NCBI GenBank assembly: GCA_050313895.1
Contig: JBNPMI010000004.1
DNA: 64,000 bases
Strand: one strand, 5' to 3'
From: JALFST01 sp022779285
Lineage (GTDB): Bacteria; Bacillota; Clostridia; Tissierellales; Peptoniphilaceae
Shown: positions 34,765 to 42,778 of the stretch, one piece after another
Position numbering within the stretch: the first letter of the stretch is position 1
Layout of the letters: every line of letters begins with the position of its first letter
Notes under the pieces: generated by a model
Told to the model about the DNA's origin: nothing
The model's input: only the letters and a program-made list of their open reading frames with translations
The model's database searches: none
Position numbers and translations under genes: made by a program

Positions 34765-36477
34765 TCAGTCCAGATAATTCTTGTAATATGCTAAAAGAGA
34801 CAGCGCAAGTCCCCGCTCCGAAAAGCGATTGGATTCCTCAAAAAGCCGGCGTATTTTTTCTCGCGTGCTTTCCTCTTTAACGCGATGCAGATTTGCCCGA
34901 TAATATTCGGTTAATCGCTTCCGAAGATCCTCTTGTGTATCCCACCAGAAATTAAGCGGGTTCATATCTCCCCGATACGGTCCGCCAAAGAATTTAGCAC
35001 GAAGCACACCCAGGGTATTGATGACTTTATGAAGAAAATTTGCTCCGGGCCAGGTTGCGAAGCGAAGCGGCATGCCCGTTCCCGAATATTGAAAGCGAAG
35101 GCTCTCCGGAAATTCCTTTTTCAGCCATTGAAATTGGACTCTTTCCTCAACCCGCTGCTTCCATGGGATGGAAAAGCATGCCTCCAAAAAATCAATATCT
35201 GCAAACGGCGTCAAAGTATCCACATAGTGCTGGCGAATCGAATTGGTCGTAACGGCGGCCATGAAGCCGCGGGTTGCCGTCCAATAGCTCGAATTATCCT
35301 GATAGCTGTCCGCTACATCACTGAAGTAGGTCTTCTCCATAGGAAACCTGTCGGAAAGCCGAAAATGCTCTAAAAAAGGATTCGGAAGCTCGTTTCCGCC
35401 CTCTGTCAGCATCGCGCCTTCAAACACATCACCGACGACTCCGGTAAGCTCCGTGCCGACATCTGTCGGATTGCGCTTTTCAAGAGTTTTTTTCCCGCCC
35501 GTAATTCCATAATAAAAGCTCACGCCGTTATTCATAATCGCAAGATCATCAATTTCCGTAAGAAAGCTCGGATCATCCATCGCCATGAATGTCCACGGGC
35601 AATGAAGATACTCCGCAATCTGCCCGGCTACGCGGTGATCTCTGCTCCTGGTCTGAGCATATGTCATAAACTCAAGCATTTCCGGCTTCAGTCGATGCAT
35701 TGCAAATGCCATCATTCTCGTATCGGCGCCTGCGCTTAAATCCACGATACAGCCGTAGGAATGACGCTCATTCCAATAGACGGCATCGCTGAGAGCCTGA
35801 TGAAACGCCTTCTCCAGTCTCGAAATCGCTTCATCGACAGGCACCCTGTTCTGAGCCGTCGTCTTCAGGCGATAAAAGGTCCTGACTTGAACCCTTCCGT
35901 CACGAATGACTAAATAGTCGCCCGGATACAATCGGCGAACACCCTCGACTCCCGTATGAGTATCCACAAAGTTTCCGTAATTGAATAAAAATTGAAAGCC
36001 GTGCGGATCCGGGTTTCTTTCTACGGACATTTGTTTCATAAAATCCGTAACAAAATTCATCTGCGAGCCTACAATGACCCTTTTTCGTGCCGGATCCTCC
36101 CAATAAAAGATGGGACGTCCTCCCGCTGCATCCGCGTAAACAAGCCACTCTTTTTTTTCACGGTCATAGATTGCACCGGAAAACGACCCTCGAAACGCTC
36201 CGAAAAATTCTTGATTTTCTTGCCGCTTTTCCAGCAGCCAGGATGCAAGACTCCGGTTGCCCAAACCAAGACGGTGCGCATTCGTAATTACGCCGTCGGT
36301 CATGACAAATGCATGTGCCTCCGAAGAGAACACCTTATGCTCCGGAAACCTGTCCAATACAGCCCGAGCGACAAGCCATTCATCGACGACCTGACAATCC
36401 CTTCGCATGGGACCCGCAGAAACGACGTTTAAGTCCGCGCTCCGCGTCTCGAAATTCGTTAGAAAAAAACCCGGCAT
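34765..36477 (-). CDS. Asparagine-synthase-like protein lacking the catalytic Cys2
   Basis: A 570-residue protein with the two-domain layout of class-B asparagine synthetase. The N-terminal Ntn-like half includes GAFRGSFSGAIYD and ADAAGGRPIFYW. The C-terminal half is a PP-loop ATP pyrophosphatase-like domain. The start MPGFFLTNFE at 36477 (AAGGAGGTGGAG upstream) gives Pro at position 2 in place of the glutaminase nucleophile Cys2. The PP-loop reads SAGADTR (248-254) instead of SGGLDSS. It therefore cannot take ammonia from glutamine by the usual route, and asnA is nearby for asparagine supply. By position it may amidate or otherwise acylate a surface-polysaccharide sugar; that is an inference. 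Confidence 0.78.
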   Translation of the reverse strand: MPGFFLTNFETRSADLNVVSAGPMRRDCQVVDEWLVARAVLDRFPEHKVFSSEAHAFVMTDGVITNAHRLGLGNRSLASWLLEKRQENQEFFGAFRGSFSGAIYDREKKEWLVYADAAGGRPIFYWEDPARKRVIVGSQMNFVTDFMKQMSVERNPDPHGFQFLFNYGNFVDTHTGVEGVRRLYPGDYLVIRDGRVQVRTFYRLKTTAQNRVPVDEAISRLEKAFHQALSDAVYWNERHSYGCIVDLSAGADTRMMAFAMHRLKPEMLEFMTYAQTRSRDHRVAGQIAEYLHCPWTFMAMDDPSFLTEIDDLAIMNNGVSFYYGITGGKKTLEKRNPTDVGTELTGVVGDVFEGAMLTEGGNELPNPFLEHFRLSDRFPMEKTYFSDVADSYQDNSSYWTATRGFMAAVTTNSIRQHYVDTLTPFADIDFLEACFSIPWKQRVEERVQFQWLKKEFPESLRFQYSGTGMPLRFATWPGANFLHKVINTLGVLRAKFFGGPYRGDMNPLNFWWDTQEDLRKRLTEYYRANLHRVKEESTREKIRRLFEESNRFSERGLALSLLAYYKNYLD

Positions 36478-36496
36478 CTCCACCTCCTTTTTTTCT

Positions 36497-36525
36497 ATTT
36501 TACTATTTCCACAAAAAACAAGCAA
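36497..36525 (-). promoter_or_regulatory. Promoter of the asparagine-synthase-like gene
   Basis: Minus strand: -35 TTGCTT (36520-36525), a 17-base spacer and -10 TAAAAT (36497-36502). The -35 overlaps the last bases of the preceding terminator stem. Confidence 0.5.
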
Positions 36526-36553
36526 AAACGGGGCGAAATTGCCCCGTTTTTGC
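36522..36553 (-). terminator. Intrinsic terminator of the GH25 lysozyme gene
   Basis: A perfect 13-base stem (GCAAAAACGGGGC with GCCCCGTTTTTGC) around a 6-base loop, followed on the minus strand by TTGTTTTTTG. Confidence 0.88.
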
Positions 36554-36559
36554 TTAGGC

Positions 36560-38863
36560 TTACCAGCCGTTATGCCCGCCTAACTGAATGATTTTTTGCA
36601 GATCATAATACATCCAGCTGGCATCCAGATTGGCATCGAATCCCGGTAATCGATATTCCGAAGTAAATTGCCACATGCTGTACGGATCATAGTAGCGCGG
36701 TGAAGCTACGCCATAGTGTGCCACCCAGACCTCGTATTCTCTCATGCGCGACATATCCAGGTGCGTTTTATACCAATTGGCGCTGGAATAAATGCCTACA
36801 TAATATCCCGCACCTCTTAGAGTTTCCAGAAAAGCAATGCCCGTATCCGTAAGCTGCTGCGGACTGACCTTTGCCTGATGATATACATCTTCCGTATCCC
36901 AATAAACAGGAAGTTCAAATTGCTTTCCCGCAATTGCCGACATCAGGAATTTCGCTTCAGCAACGCCTTCCTCCGGAGTATCCGCACAGCTATACCAGTA
37001 AACGCCGATCGGAATGCCCCGTTTACGGAATTCACGGAAATAGGTCTCAAAGGTTTGGTCTTTGTAATAGGTGTTCCCCGTTCCGTGTCCCGTATAGCCG
37101 GCACGTAAAATGACGCCGCGAATAGAGGCGGATATTGCGTCGAAGTTCATTTTCAAAGGATCCTGATGATGCGAAAGATCGATGACAAGCTGCGGCTTCT
37201 CCAGCTTCCAGCGCGCGTCATTAGAATAAGCCTCAATCAAACCTGTTTTTTCATTCATATAGTAATAGCGGCCGTTGAGCTTTTGCGTTCCATAGAGACG
37301 CTCCCCCATTGTTCCGATCAGATAGCGATCGCTTCCAAAGGAGATGATTTGATTATGGAAAAGCTGACCGTTCGCCTGAGAAAAATAATATTTCCCATCA
37401 TGCTCCACCCATCCGGATTTCTTGTGCAAAAGCCCGGTGTCCCAATCCAAAAGATAGAGCTCGTTTTGAAAATATTGAGGACCTTTTACTTTTTCTCCTT
37501 GCGAATTCAAAAGATACTCATCCGATCCGAAATTAATGAATCGATTTTTATAAAGCTCTCCCTCCGCATTCGGAAAATATTCCTTGCCGTTATAGGAAAC
37601 CCACGCGTTGTCCTCACGCAATCTTCCCGTAGTCGGATCCAGCAAATACAGCTTGTCGTAGCGCTCCAGAAAGCCCTTGCATTTTTTCCCGGTACTGTCA
37701 ACAAAATAACTGCCTCTCGGTCCGAAGGTCAGGAACCGGTTTGTATAAAGCTCTCCCTCCGCATTCGGAAAATAGTCCTTGCCGTTGTAGGAAACCCACG
37801 CATTGTCCATGCGCAGACGTCCTGTATCCGGATCCAAAAGATATCTCCTCCCATTGAGCGCCCCTATTCCCTTGGTTTTCGCGCCCGCCGAATCCATCAG
37901 ATAGCTCTCCGAGCTGCCGAAGGTGATAAAGCGATCAGAGTACAGCTCTCCCTCCGCATTCGGAAAATAGTCCTTGCCGTTGTAGGAAACCCACGCATTG
38001 TCCATGCGCAGACGTCCTGTATCCGGATCCAATAAATAGTTTTTCCCGTTCCACGGGGATATACCATGAACCTTTGCTCCGGAAGCATCCATCAGATAAC
38101 GTTCCGAGTTGCCGAAGGTGATGAAGCGCTCAGAGTACAGCTCTCCCTCCGCATTCGGAAAATATTCCTTGCCGTTGTAGGAAACCCACGCATTGTCCAT
38201 GCGCAGACGTCCTGTATCCGAATCTAAAAAATAGTTTTTTCCATTGTAATGAGCCTGACCGCGTATCATGCGTCCTTGAGAATCCAAGAGGTAGGCAATC
38301 TCGGCTCCATATGTAATAAATCGATTGCGATACAGTTCTCCTGATCCGTTCAAAAAATAATAGCTTCCTTGATAGTGCACCCATCCACTGAGAATCCTTT
38401 GGCTGTTCTCGTCGTAGAAGGATCGTCCGTCGCAGTCCGCCGCCAGCGTAAGAGGACTTGGAAAGGAAATGAGTGCAATGCCCGCAGAGCGCGGCATCGC
38501 ACTCATCGGCATTTTGTTCTCTGAATTCAGCGCTTTGTCATCTTCTGATTCGACGGTTTCCGGTATTGGAGATGTCTCATCTGAGGATGCGTTCTCTTCT
38601 GCCGGCAAGGAAGACCTCTCCTGGGAAGGAATTTCTTCTGACGGAGTGGCGTTTTCCGACGTATCACTTTCCGGCTGCAAAATGTTTTGTGGTGCTTCCG
38701 GCTGCTCTACAGCGCCTTTTTCCTCCATCTCCGGCGAAGACGGCTCCTGTACCGTCGACCGGCCCGGATCCTCCGCGGCCTGTGCCGCAGAAATCGGTTG
38801 AAATAACAGTATTGCTGCCAAAGCCAACGAGACCGCCGATTTTTTCCATGGACTGTGTTTCAT
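36560..38863 (-). CDS. Secreted GH25 lysozyme with cell-wall-binding repeats
   Basis: A 767-residue exported muramidase. It has a signal peptide (KKSAVSLALAAILLF, cleavage near Ala29), a Pro/Glu/Ser-rich linker (about 30-130), then tandem CW-binding-type repeats (about 160-550) with the recurring units WVSYNGKEYFPNAEGELY and RYLLDPDTGRLRMDNA. The catalytic GH25 domain follows (about 552-750), with Asp562 in VIDLSHHQ and Glu658 in YWDTED. The repeats should anchor it to the wall while GH25 cleaves the MurNAc-GlcNAc bond. At DNA level the repeat is 195 bases long and nearly identical between copies. AGAGGAAGG precedes the ATG. Confidence 0.93.
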   Translation of the reverse strand: MKHSPWKKSAVSLALAAILLFQPISAAQAAEDPGRSTVQEPSSPEMEEKGAVEQPEAPQNILQPESDTSENATPSEEIPSQERSSLPAEENASSDETSPIPETVESEDDKALNSENKMPMSAMPRSAGIALISFPSPLTLAADCDGRSFYDENSQRILSGWVHYQGSYYFLNGSGELYRNRFITYGAEIAYLLDSQGRMIRGQAHYNGKNYFLDSDTGRLRMDNAWVSYNGKEYFPNAEGELYSERFITFGNSERYLMDASGAKVHGISPWNGKNYLLDPDTGRLRMDNAWVSYNGKDYFPNAEGELYSDRFITFGSSESYLMDSAGAKTKGIGALNGRRYLLDPDTGRLRMDNAWVSYNGKDYFPNAEGELYTNRFLTFGPRGSYFVDSTGKKCKGFLERYDKLYLLDPTTGRLREDNAWVSYNGKEYFPNAEGELYKNRFINFGSDEYLLNSQGEKVKGPQYFQNELYLLDWDTGLLHKKSGWVEHDGKYYFSQANGQLFHNQIISFGSDRYLIGTMGERLYGTQKLNGRYYYMNEKTGLIEAYSNDARWKLEKPQLVIDLSHHQDPLKMNFDAISASIRGVILRAGYTGHGTGNTYYKDQTFETYFREFRKRGIPIGVYWYSCADTPEEGVAEAKFLMSAIAGKQFELPVYWDTEDVYHQAKVSPQQLTDTGIAFLETLRGAGYYVGIYSSANWYKTHLDMSRMREYEVWVAHYGVASPRYYDPYSMWQFTSEYRLPGFDANLDASWMYYDLQKIIQLGGHNGW
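37550..38230. repeat. 195-bp in-frame tandem repeats in the GH25 gene
   Basis: The segment around GGAAACCCACGC recurs with ends at 37600, 37795, 37990 and 38185, an exact period of 195 bases (65 codons). The central copies are nearly identical over roughly 85 bases, so recombination between them could change repeat number. Confidence 0.88.
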
Positions 38864-38959
38864 GACCTTCCTCTTTCCCCTGTTTATTCTTCATCTTGCA
38901 TTCCATGTTGCTGTATTGCGTATTCCTTGAGACATGCTCGTTACAAAACGATTACAAAT

Positions 38960-38988
38960 ACTATATCGAAGGAAGAAGCATTTCGCAA
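38960..38988 (-). promoter_or_regulatory. Promoter of the GH25 lysozyme gene
   Basis: Minus strand: -35 TTGCGA (38983-38988), a 17-base spacer and -10 TATAGT (38960-38965), leaving a leader of about 90 bases. Confidence 0.45.
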
Positions 38989-38990
38989 AT

Positions 38991-39026
38991 AAAAATAGCC
39001 CCGCCGTTTTCAATGCAGCAGGGCTC
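38991..39026 (-). terminator. Intrinsic terminator of asnA
   Basis: Minus strand: AGCCCTGCTG and CGGCGGGGCT arms with mismatches, followed by ATTTTTATTTG. Confidence 0.6.
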
Positions 39027-39032
39027 TCATGC

Positions 39033-40040
39033 CTACAACAGGCTCACGCCCGCCTTCTTACAGGCTGATATCGTGGCAGGATCCCAAAGGCTCGCCTGAA
39101 CCTCGCCAATATGCGCAGATCCGATCAGGAACATGCAAAGACGGGATTGACCGATACCGCCTCCCATAGTTTGCGGTAAATCTCCATTTAACAGCGCCTG
39201 ATGAAAGGGCAGGCTCTCTTTTTCCTCCGCACCCGCCATGGAAAGCTGCTTATGCAATGCCCCGGCATCGACTCGAATGCCCATGGAAGACAGCTCCATC
39301 GCTCTGCCAAGTACCTCATTCCAAACCAAGATATCTCCGTTCAGCTCCCAATCATCGTAGTCCGGAGCACGAGTTCCATGCGGCTTGCCCGAGCGAAGAG
39401 GCGCACCGATTTTATGAATAAAGACCGTTCCGTATTTCTCAGTTACGGCGTTTTCTCTATCCTCAGGACAAAGAGAAGGATATTGATCCTCCAACTCCTG
39501 AGAGGTCAGAAAGGTAACTTCTCTTCGAATTTCCGTTTTCAGCATGGGAAATCTGGATTTTAAAAGATGATTGACATTGGCAATTGTATCCACAATCTTC
39601 TGTACGGTTTGATAAAGCTGCTCTTGTGTACGATCTGAAGGAGCGATGTTTTTTTCCCAGTCCCACTGATCCACATAAATCGAGTGCAAATTGTCCAGCT
39701 CTTCATCGCGCCGAATAGCATTCATATCCGTGAGAAGGCCTTCCCCTTGCTGGAAATGATATCTTTGAAGCGCACTGCGTTTCCATTTTGCTAACGAATG
39801 TACAACCTCGGCCTCCTGCTGAATCGCAGGGATTTCAAAGCGGACGGGGCGTTCCCAGCCGGAAAGCGTGTCATTCAGTCCGCTGTTTTCAGCAACAAAA
39901 AGCGGAGCCGAAACGCGCTGAAGATTGAGTGCCTGAGAAAGCTCGCTTTGAAACGTTTTTTTTATAAAGTCGATTGCGCGCTGAATCTCATAACGATCCA
40001 GCAGCGGCTGATATCCCTCGGGTATAATACACTCACTCAT
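39033..40040 (-). CDS. asnA: Aspartate-ammonia ligase
   Basis: Makes asparagine from aspartate, ammonia and ATP. The 335-residue protein has the family landmarks VSAPLFVAENSGLND near the N-terminus, DMNAIRRDEELDNLHS, YVDQWDWEK, and the C-terminal GGGIGQSRLCMF of class II tRNA-synthetase-like enzymes. The start at 40040 overlaps the upstream PPC-domain gene by 8 bases; an ATG at 40058 is possible. Its presence means the Cys-less asparagine-synthase-like protein nearby is not needed for asparagine supply. Confidence 0.95.
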   Translation of the reverse strand: MSECIIPEGYQPLLDRYEIQRAIDFIKKTFQSELSQALNLQRVSAPLFVAENSGLNDTLSGWERPVRFEIPAIQQEAEVVHSLAKWKRSALQRYHFQQGEGLLTDMNAIRRDEELDNLHSIYVDQWDWEKNIAPSDRTQEQLYQTVQKIVDTIANVNHLLKSRFPMLKTEIRREVTFLTSQELEDQYPSLCPEDRENAVTEKYGTVFIHKIGAPLRSGKPHGTRAPDYDDWELNGDILVWNEVLGRAMELSSMGIRVDAGALHKQLSMAGAEEKESLPFHQALLNGDLPQTMGGGIGQSRLCMFLIGSAHIGEVQASLWDPATISACKKAGVSLL

Positions 40041-40473
40041 TTTCAGCTTGCCCTTCAAAGCGAAACAGGTTGAGACCGGTCACATCGTCCTGATAGCGAT
40101 CCACTCTGCCTTCGATTTCCGTAATGATCATTTCACAAGTCGCGCTGATTTTACAAGAGTTCAGATGTCCTCCATATGCGTGGCCGTCCTCTCCCGCCAC
40201 GGTGATATGCAAGTGAGAATAATAGCGATCATCCATCGTGTTGATCGTGCCCCAAAGATTTGTGATTTCAGCCGGGAATGTAAAATGATTTTTAACATAT
40301 TCCCGGCGATCTACTATATAAACTCCGATCTCAAAATCATCCGTGGCACCCAGAGCCCGCACCTCTGCCAGCTTAATATTTTCCTTCTCCGCAATCTTTT
40401 GCAAGGAAGAGACCAGCTCCTCCCCGCGATCAAAGCGACATATCAGTTTTTTTCCGAAACGGCGATAGTCCAT
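40033..40473 (-). CDS. PPC/DUF296 domain protein
   Basis: A 146-residue stand-alone PPC domain (plant and prokaryote conserved, DUF296). The family forms trimers, and bacterial members bind DNA or act as unassigned regulators. The conserved His cluster is visible: SHLHITVAG (His87, His89) and YGGHL (His103). There is no AT-hook. It is translationally coupled to asnA (8-base overlap), which hints at a link to amino-acid metabolism, though no function is established. Confidence 0.85.
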   Translation of the reverse strand: MDYRRFGKKLICRFDRGEELVSSLQKIAEKENIKLAEVRALGATDDFEIGVYIVDRREYVKNHFTFPAEITNLWGTINTMDDRYYSHLHITVAGEDGHAYGGHLNSCKISATCEMIITEIEGRVDRYQDDVTGLNLFRFEGQAENE

Positions 40474-40535
40474 AGCTTCTCCTCTCCCTTTGGAGGTTTT
40501 TCGTGAAATCTCAAAAAGTCCCTCCGTTTGAAAAA

Positions 40536-40565
40536 AAGACGCCGAGCACAGGGGTTCGACGTCTT
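40536..40565 (-). terminator. Terminator of rpsF-ssb-rpsR
   Basis: Minus strand: AAGACGTCGA and TCGGCGTCTT arms followed by TTTTTTC. A second small hairpin (GCTCG-CCC/GGG-CGAGC) lies at 40571-40590, between the terminator and the rpsR stop. Confidence 0.75.
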
Positions 40566-40594
40566 ACACAGCTCGCCCGACGGGCCGAGCAGAA

Positions 40595-40822
40595 TTACTT
40601 ATCCTCGTAAGGAATCAGCGCAATATGGCGAGCACGTTTGATTGCCGTTGTCACGTCACGCTGATGCTTTGCACAGCAGCCGGAAACGCGGCGCGGAAAA
40701 ATCTTCGCAGCTTCGCTGATAAACGGCTTGAGATCCTCTACATTTTTATAATCAATTTTCTTTGTTTTGTCCTTGCAAAACACACAGACCTTTTTACGGG
40801 GTCTGAAACGTCTTTGTACCAT
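40595..40822 (-). CDS. rpsR: 30S ribosomal protein S18
   Basis: A 75-residue S18, binding S6 and 16S rRNA in the platform. It has FRPRKKVCVFC and RVSGCCAKHQ, so it is the cysteine-containing (zinc-type) form, followed by TTAIKRARHIALIPY. GGGAGG precedes the ATG. Last gene of rpsF-ssb-rpsR. Confidence 0.98.
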   Translation of the reverse strand: MVQRRFRPRKKVCVFCKDKTKKIDYKNVEDLKPFISEAAKIFPRRVSGCCAKHQRDVTTAIKRARHIALIPYEDK

Positions 40823-40836
40823 AATGACCTCCCTGT

Positions 40837-41319
40837 TTAGAACGGAATGCGATCATCATCGACAGGGTTGAAATCCTCGGTAAAGAATCCCTGATCGGAA
40901 GAGTCGTTGGAATTCGTACCCGATGGTGCACCGGAACGACTTCCTGCGTCAGCGTTCGATGGGAAACCTCCATCGCGATCCTTCCAGTCAATAAATTCTA
41001 CATTATTGGCAATAACATCCGTGGTATATCGACGCGTTCCATCCTGAGCCTGATAAGAACCCGTTTGGATTCGTCCTTCTACCAACACCCGCTTGCCCTT
41101 AGCGGTAAAGTTATTCACATTCTCAGCCAGCCTTCCCCAGCAAACGACGTTAATGAAGTCGGCAGTGGGCTGATTTCTGGATTCCATTTCCTGTTTTTTT
41201 TCACGAGAAAGACGGCGATCTACGGCTACCGAGAATCGCACCATCGCATTTCCGCTTGCATTGTTGTAAGTGAGCTCCGGATCGCGTACGACGCGACCGG
41301 AAATAATAACCTGATTCAT
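40837..41319 (-). CDS. ssb: Single-stranded DNA-binding protein
   Basis: A 160-residue OB-fold SSB (ISGRVVRDPELTY, then the ssDNA-binding face with VVCWGRLAENV). It has a Gly/Ser/Asn-rich linker and the acidic C-terminal tip DDRIPF that recruits partner proteins. AAGGAGG precedes the ATG. It lies between rpsF and rpsR as in most Bacillota. Confidence 0.98.
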   Translation of the reverse strand: MNQVIISGRVVRDPELTYNNASGNAMVRFSVAVDRRLSREKKQEMESRNQPTADFINVVCWGRLAENVNNFTAKGKRVLVEGRIQTGSYQAQDGTRRYTTDVIANNVEFIDWKDRDGGFPSNADAGSRSGAPSGTNSNDSSDQGFFTEDFNPVDDDRIPF

Positions 41320-41334
41320 TGGGTCCTCCTTGAT

Positions 41335-41619
41335 TTACGCCTCTTTCTTAACGGTCAGATAGCGGAGTACTTGATCCAGGATGCGTGCACGACGTTCAAC
41401 TTCAGCAACAACGGTCGGCTCTGCTTCGTAATTGACTACGTAGTAGTAACCTTCCTTGTTGTAGTTGATCTCGTAAGCAAGCTTCCGAATTCCCCAATCG
41501 TCGATCTCACCAACTGTTCCGTTTTCACGGATTGCATCAAGCAGTCGGTCAAGAACCTGTTGGCGCTCTTCATCCTCAGCATTGGACTTGAGGATCAGAA
41601 CCATTTCATACTTGTTCAC
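41335..41619 (-). CDS. rpsF: 30S ribosomal protein S6
   Basis: A 94-residue S6, the partner of S18. It reads NKYEMVLILKSNAEDEE at the N-terminus and has YEINYNKEGYYYVVNY in the second strand pair. The start is GTG at 41619, eight bases after GGGAGG; an upstream GTG at 41628 touches the ribosome-binding site itself and is rejected. The ribosome-binding site is locked in the leader structure described separately. Confidence 0.97.
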   Translation of the reverse strand: MNKYEMVLILKSNAEDEERQQVLDRLLDAIRENGTVGEIDDWGIRKLAYEINYNKEGYYYVVNYEAEPTVVAEVERRARILDQVLRYLTVKKEA

Positions 41620-41625
41620 TCGATT

Positions 41626-41668
41626 CACCTCCCTTCGGGTTTGCCCCGTTTCGCGCGGAGCAGAGATG
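41626..41668 (-). promoter_or_regulatory. S6:S18 autoregulatory leader of rpsF
   Basis: On the minus-strand RNA, P1 pairs CAUCUCU with GGGAGGUG and P2 pairs GCUCCG with CGGGGC around a CGCGAAA loop. The unpaired 3' side between the stems reads AAACCCGAA and carries the CCG triplet typical of the S6:S18 leader. P1 hides the GGGAGG ribosome-binding site, so S6:S18 binding would shut off translation. The match is by eye to the known motif. Confidence 0.7.
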
Positions 41669-41714
41669 TCTTTTTTGAAATGCCGGGCTTACAATTTCCA
41701 AAAGATACTACCAT

Positions 41715-41742
41715 ATTATATCTGAGGATGCCGGAATTGCAA
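41715..41742 (-). promoter_or_regulatory. Promoter of rpsF-ssb-rpsR
   Basis: Minus strand: -35 TTGCAA (41737-41742), a 16-base spacer and perfect -10 TATAAT (41715-41720), giving a leader of roughly 90 bases. Confidence 0.65.
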
Positions 41743-41821
41743 GTGCCACCGCGTTTCTTTTTGATTCATTATGCAGGCTTTTCCCTTTTATCGGGTACAA
41801 ATTTTTCCATAGCGGCTTTCA

Positions 41822-41830
41822 TGATATACT
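41822..41830 (+). promoter_or_regulatory. Extended -10 promoter of the exonuclease III gene
   Basis: TGATATACT about 42 bases before the ATG. The -35 is poor. Confidence 0.45.
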
Positions 41831-41871
41831 GTCAACAGTCGTCATAAAATCTTACCGAATCAGGAGGAGCT

Positions 41872-42654
41872 ATGATCAAATTATATTCATGGAACGTCAA
41901 TGGTCTTCGTGCGCAGATGAACAAGGGCTTTTTAGAAAAGTTCGACGCAATGAATGCGGACATTCTATGCTTGCAGGAAATTAAGCTTTCTGAAGGACAA
42001 CTGGAGCTTTCTCTTCCCGGATATCATCAGTTTTATAATTATGCGCAACGCAAGGGATATTCCGGCACCGCCATTTTCTCACGTTATCAGCCGGTTCAGG
42101 TCACCTATGGCATCGGCATCGCCGAACACGATCAGGAGGGGCGCGTGATCACCGCGGAATTTCCTCAGTTCTATCTTGTCACCGTCTATACCCCGAATTC
42201 AAAGCGCGGCCTGCTCCGACTGGAATATCGTCAAGAATGGGAGGATGCCTTTTTGGCATATCTCAAGGCACTGGAAAAGCTCAAGCCCGTTATTTTCTGC
42301 GGAGATTTGAATGTGGCCCATAAGGAAATCGACCTTGCCAATCCTTCCGCCAATCGAAAAAATGCCGGATTCAGTGACGAGGAAAGGGCTAAATTTCAGC
42401 AAACGTTAGATGCCGGATTTATCGACACCTACCGCGCATTCTATCCCGATCAGGCAGAGGCTTATACCTGGTGGTCCAATTTTGCGAAATCGCGTGAGCG
42501 AAACATCGGTTGGAGAATCGACTATTTTCTTATTTCGGAATCGCTTCGTCCCCGTCTGTTAGATGCGAAAATTCATGCGGATGTGATGGGATCCGATCAT
42601 TGCCCCGTTGAACTGATCATGGATTTCTCCCCGGAGGATCTGGAAATTCAATAA
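41872..42654 (+). CDS. xth: Exodeoxyribonuclease III / AP endonuclease
   Basis: Base-excision-repair enzyme that incises at abasic sites and removes 3' blocks. The 260-residue protein starts IKLYSWNVNGLRAQ and has LQEIKLSEGQ (metal Glu), FCGDLNVAHKEIDL (catalytic Asp and Asn), and GWRIDYFLIS with GSDHCPVEL at the C-terminus, so all endonuclease/exonuclease/phosphatase-fold residues are present. CAGGAGGAGC precedes the ATG. It is transcribed alone on the plus strand. Confidence 0.96.
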   Translation: MIKLYSWNVNGLRAQMNKGFLEKFDAMNADILCLQEIKLSEGQLELSLPGYHQFYNYAQRKGYSGTAIFSRYQPVQVTYGIGIAEHDQEGRVITAEFPQFYLVTVYTPNSKRGLLRLEYRQEWEDAFLAYLKALEKLKPVIFCGDLNVAHKEIDLANPSANRKNAGFSDEERAKFQQTLDAGFIDTYRAFYPDQAEAYTWWSNFAKSRERNIGWRIDYFLISESLRPRLLDAKIHADVMGSDHCPVELIMDFSPEDLEIQ

Positions 42655-42667
42655 CAATAAATAAACT

Positions 42668-42733
42668 AAAGGACTGTAGCGAAAGCTTTCCCCGGCAATC
42701 CCAAATCCGGGGCGGCTTTCGCTACAGTCCTTT
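42668..42733. terminator. Long perfect hairpin between xth and the ABC exporter genes
   Basis: 19-base perfect arms (AAAGGACTGTAGCGAAAGC and its complement) with an inner CCCGG/CCGGG stem. It separates convergent genes and can end both. The T tracts are imperfect on both sides. Confidence 0.75.
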
Positions 42734-42778
42734 GATTTCGTAATCAAGCGATCGATCCATCCCCGCCGATTCATCAAG

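Noticed and set aside
37166..38035. Repeat array that could be taken for a CRISPR, and a 289-codon plus-strand frame
   Set aside because: The 195-base units are in-frame coding repeats of the GH25 protein; no short palindromic repeat with unique spacers, and no cas genes.
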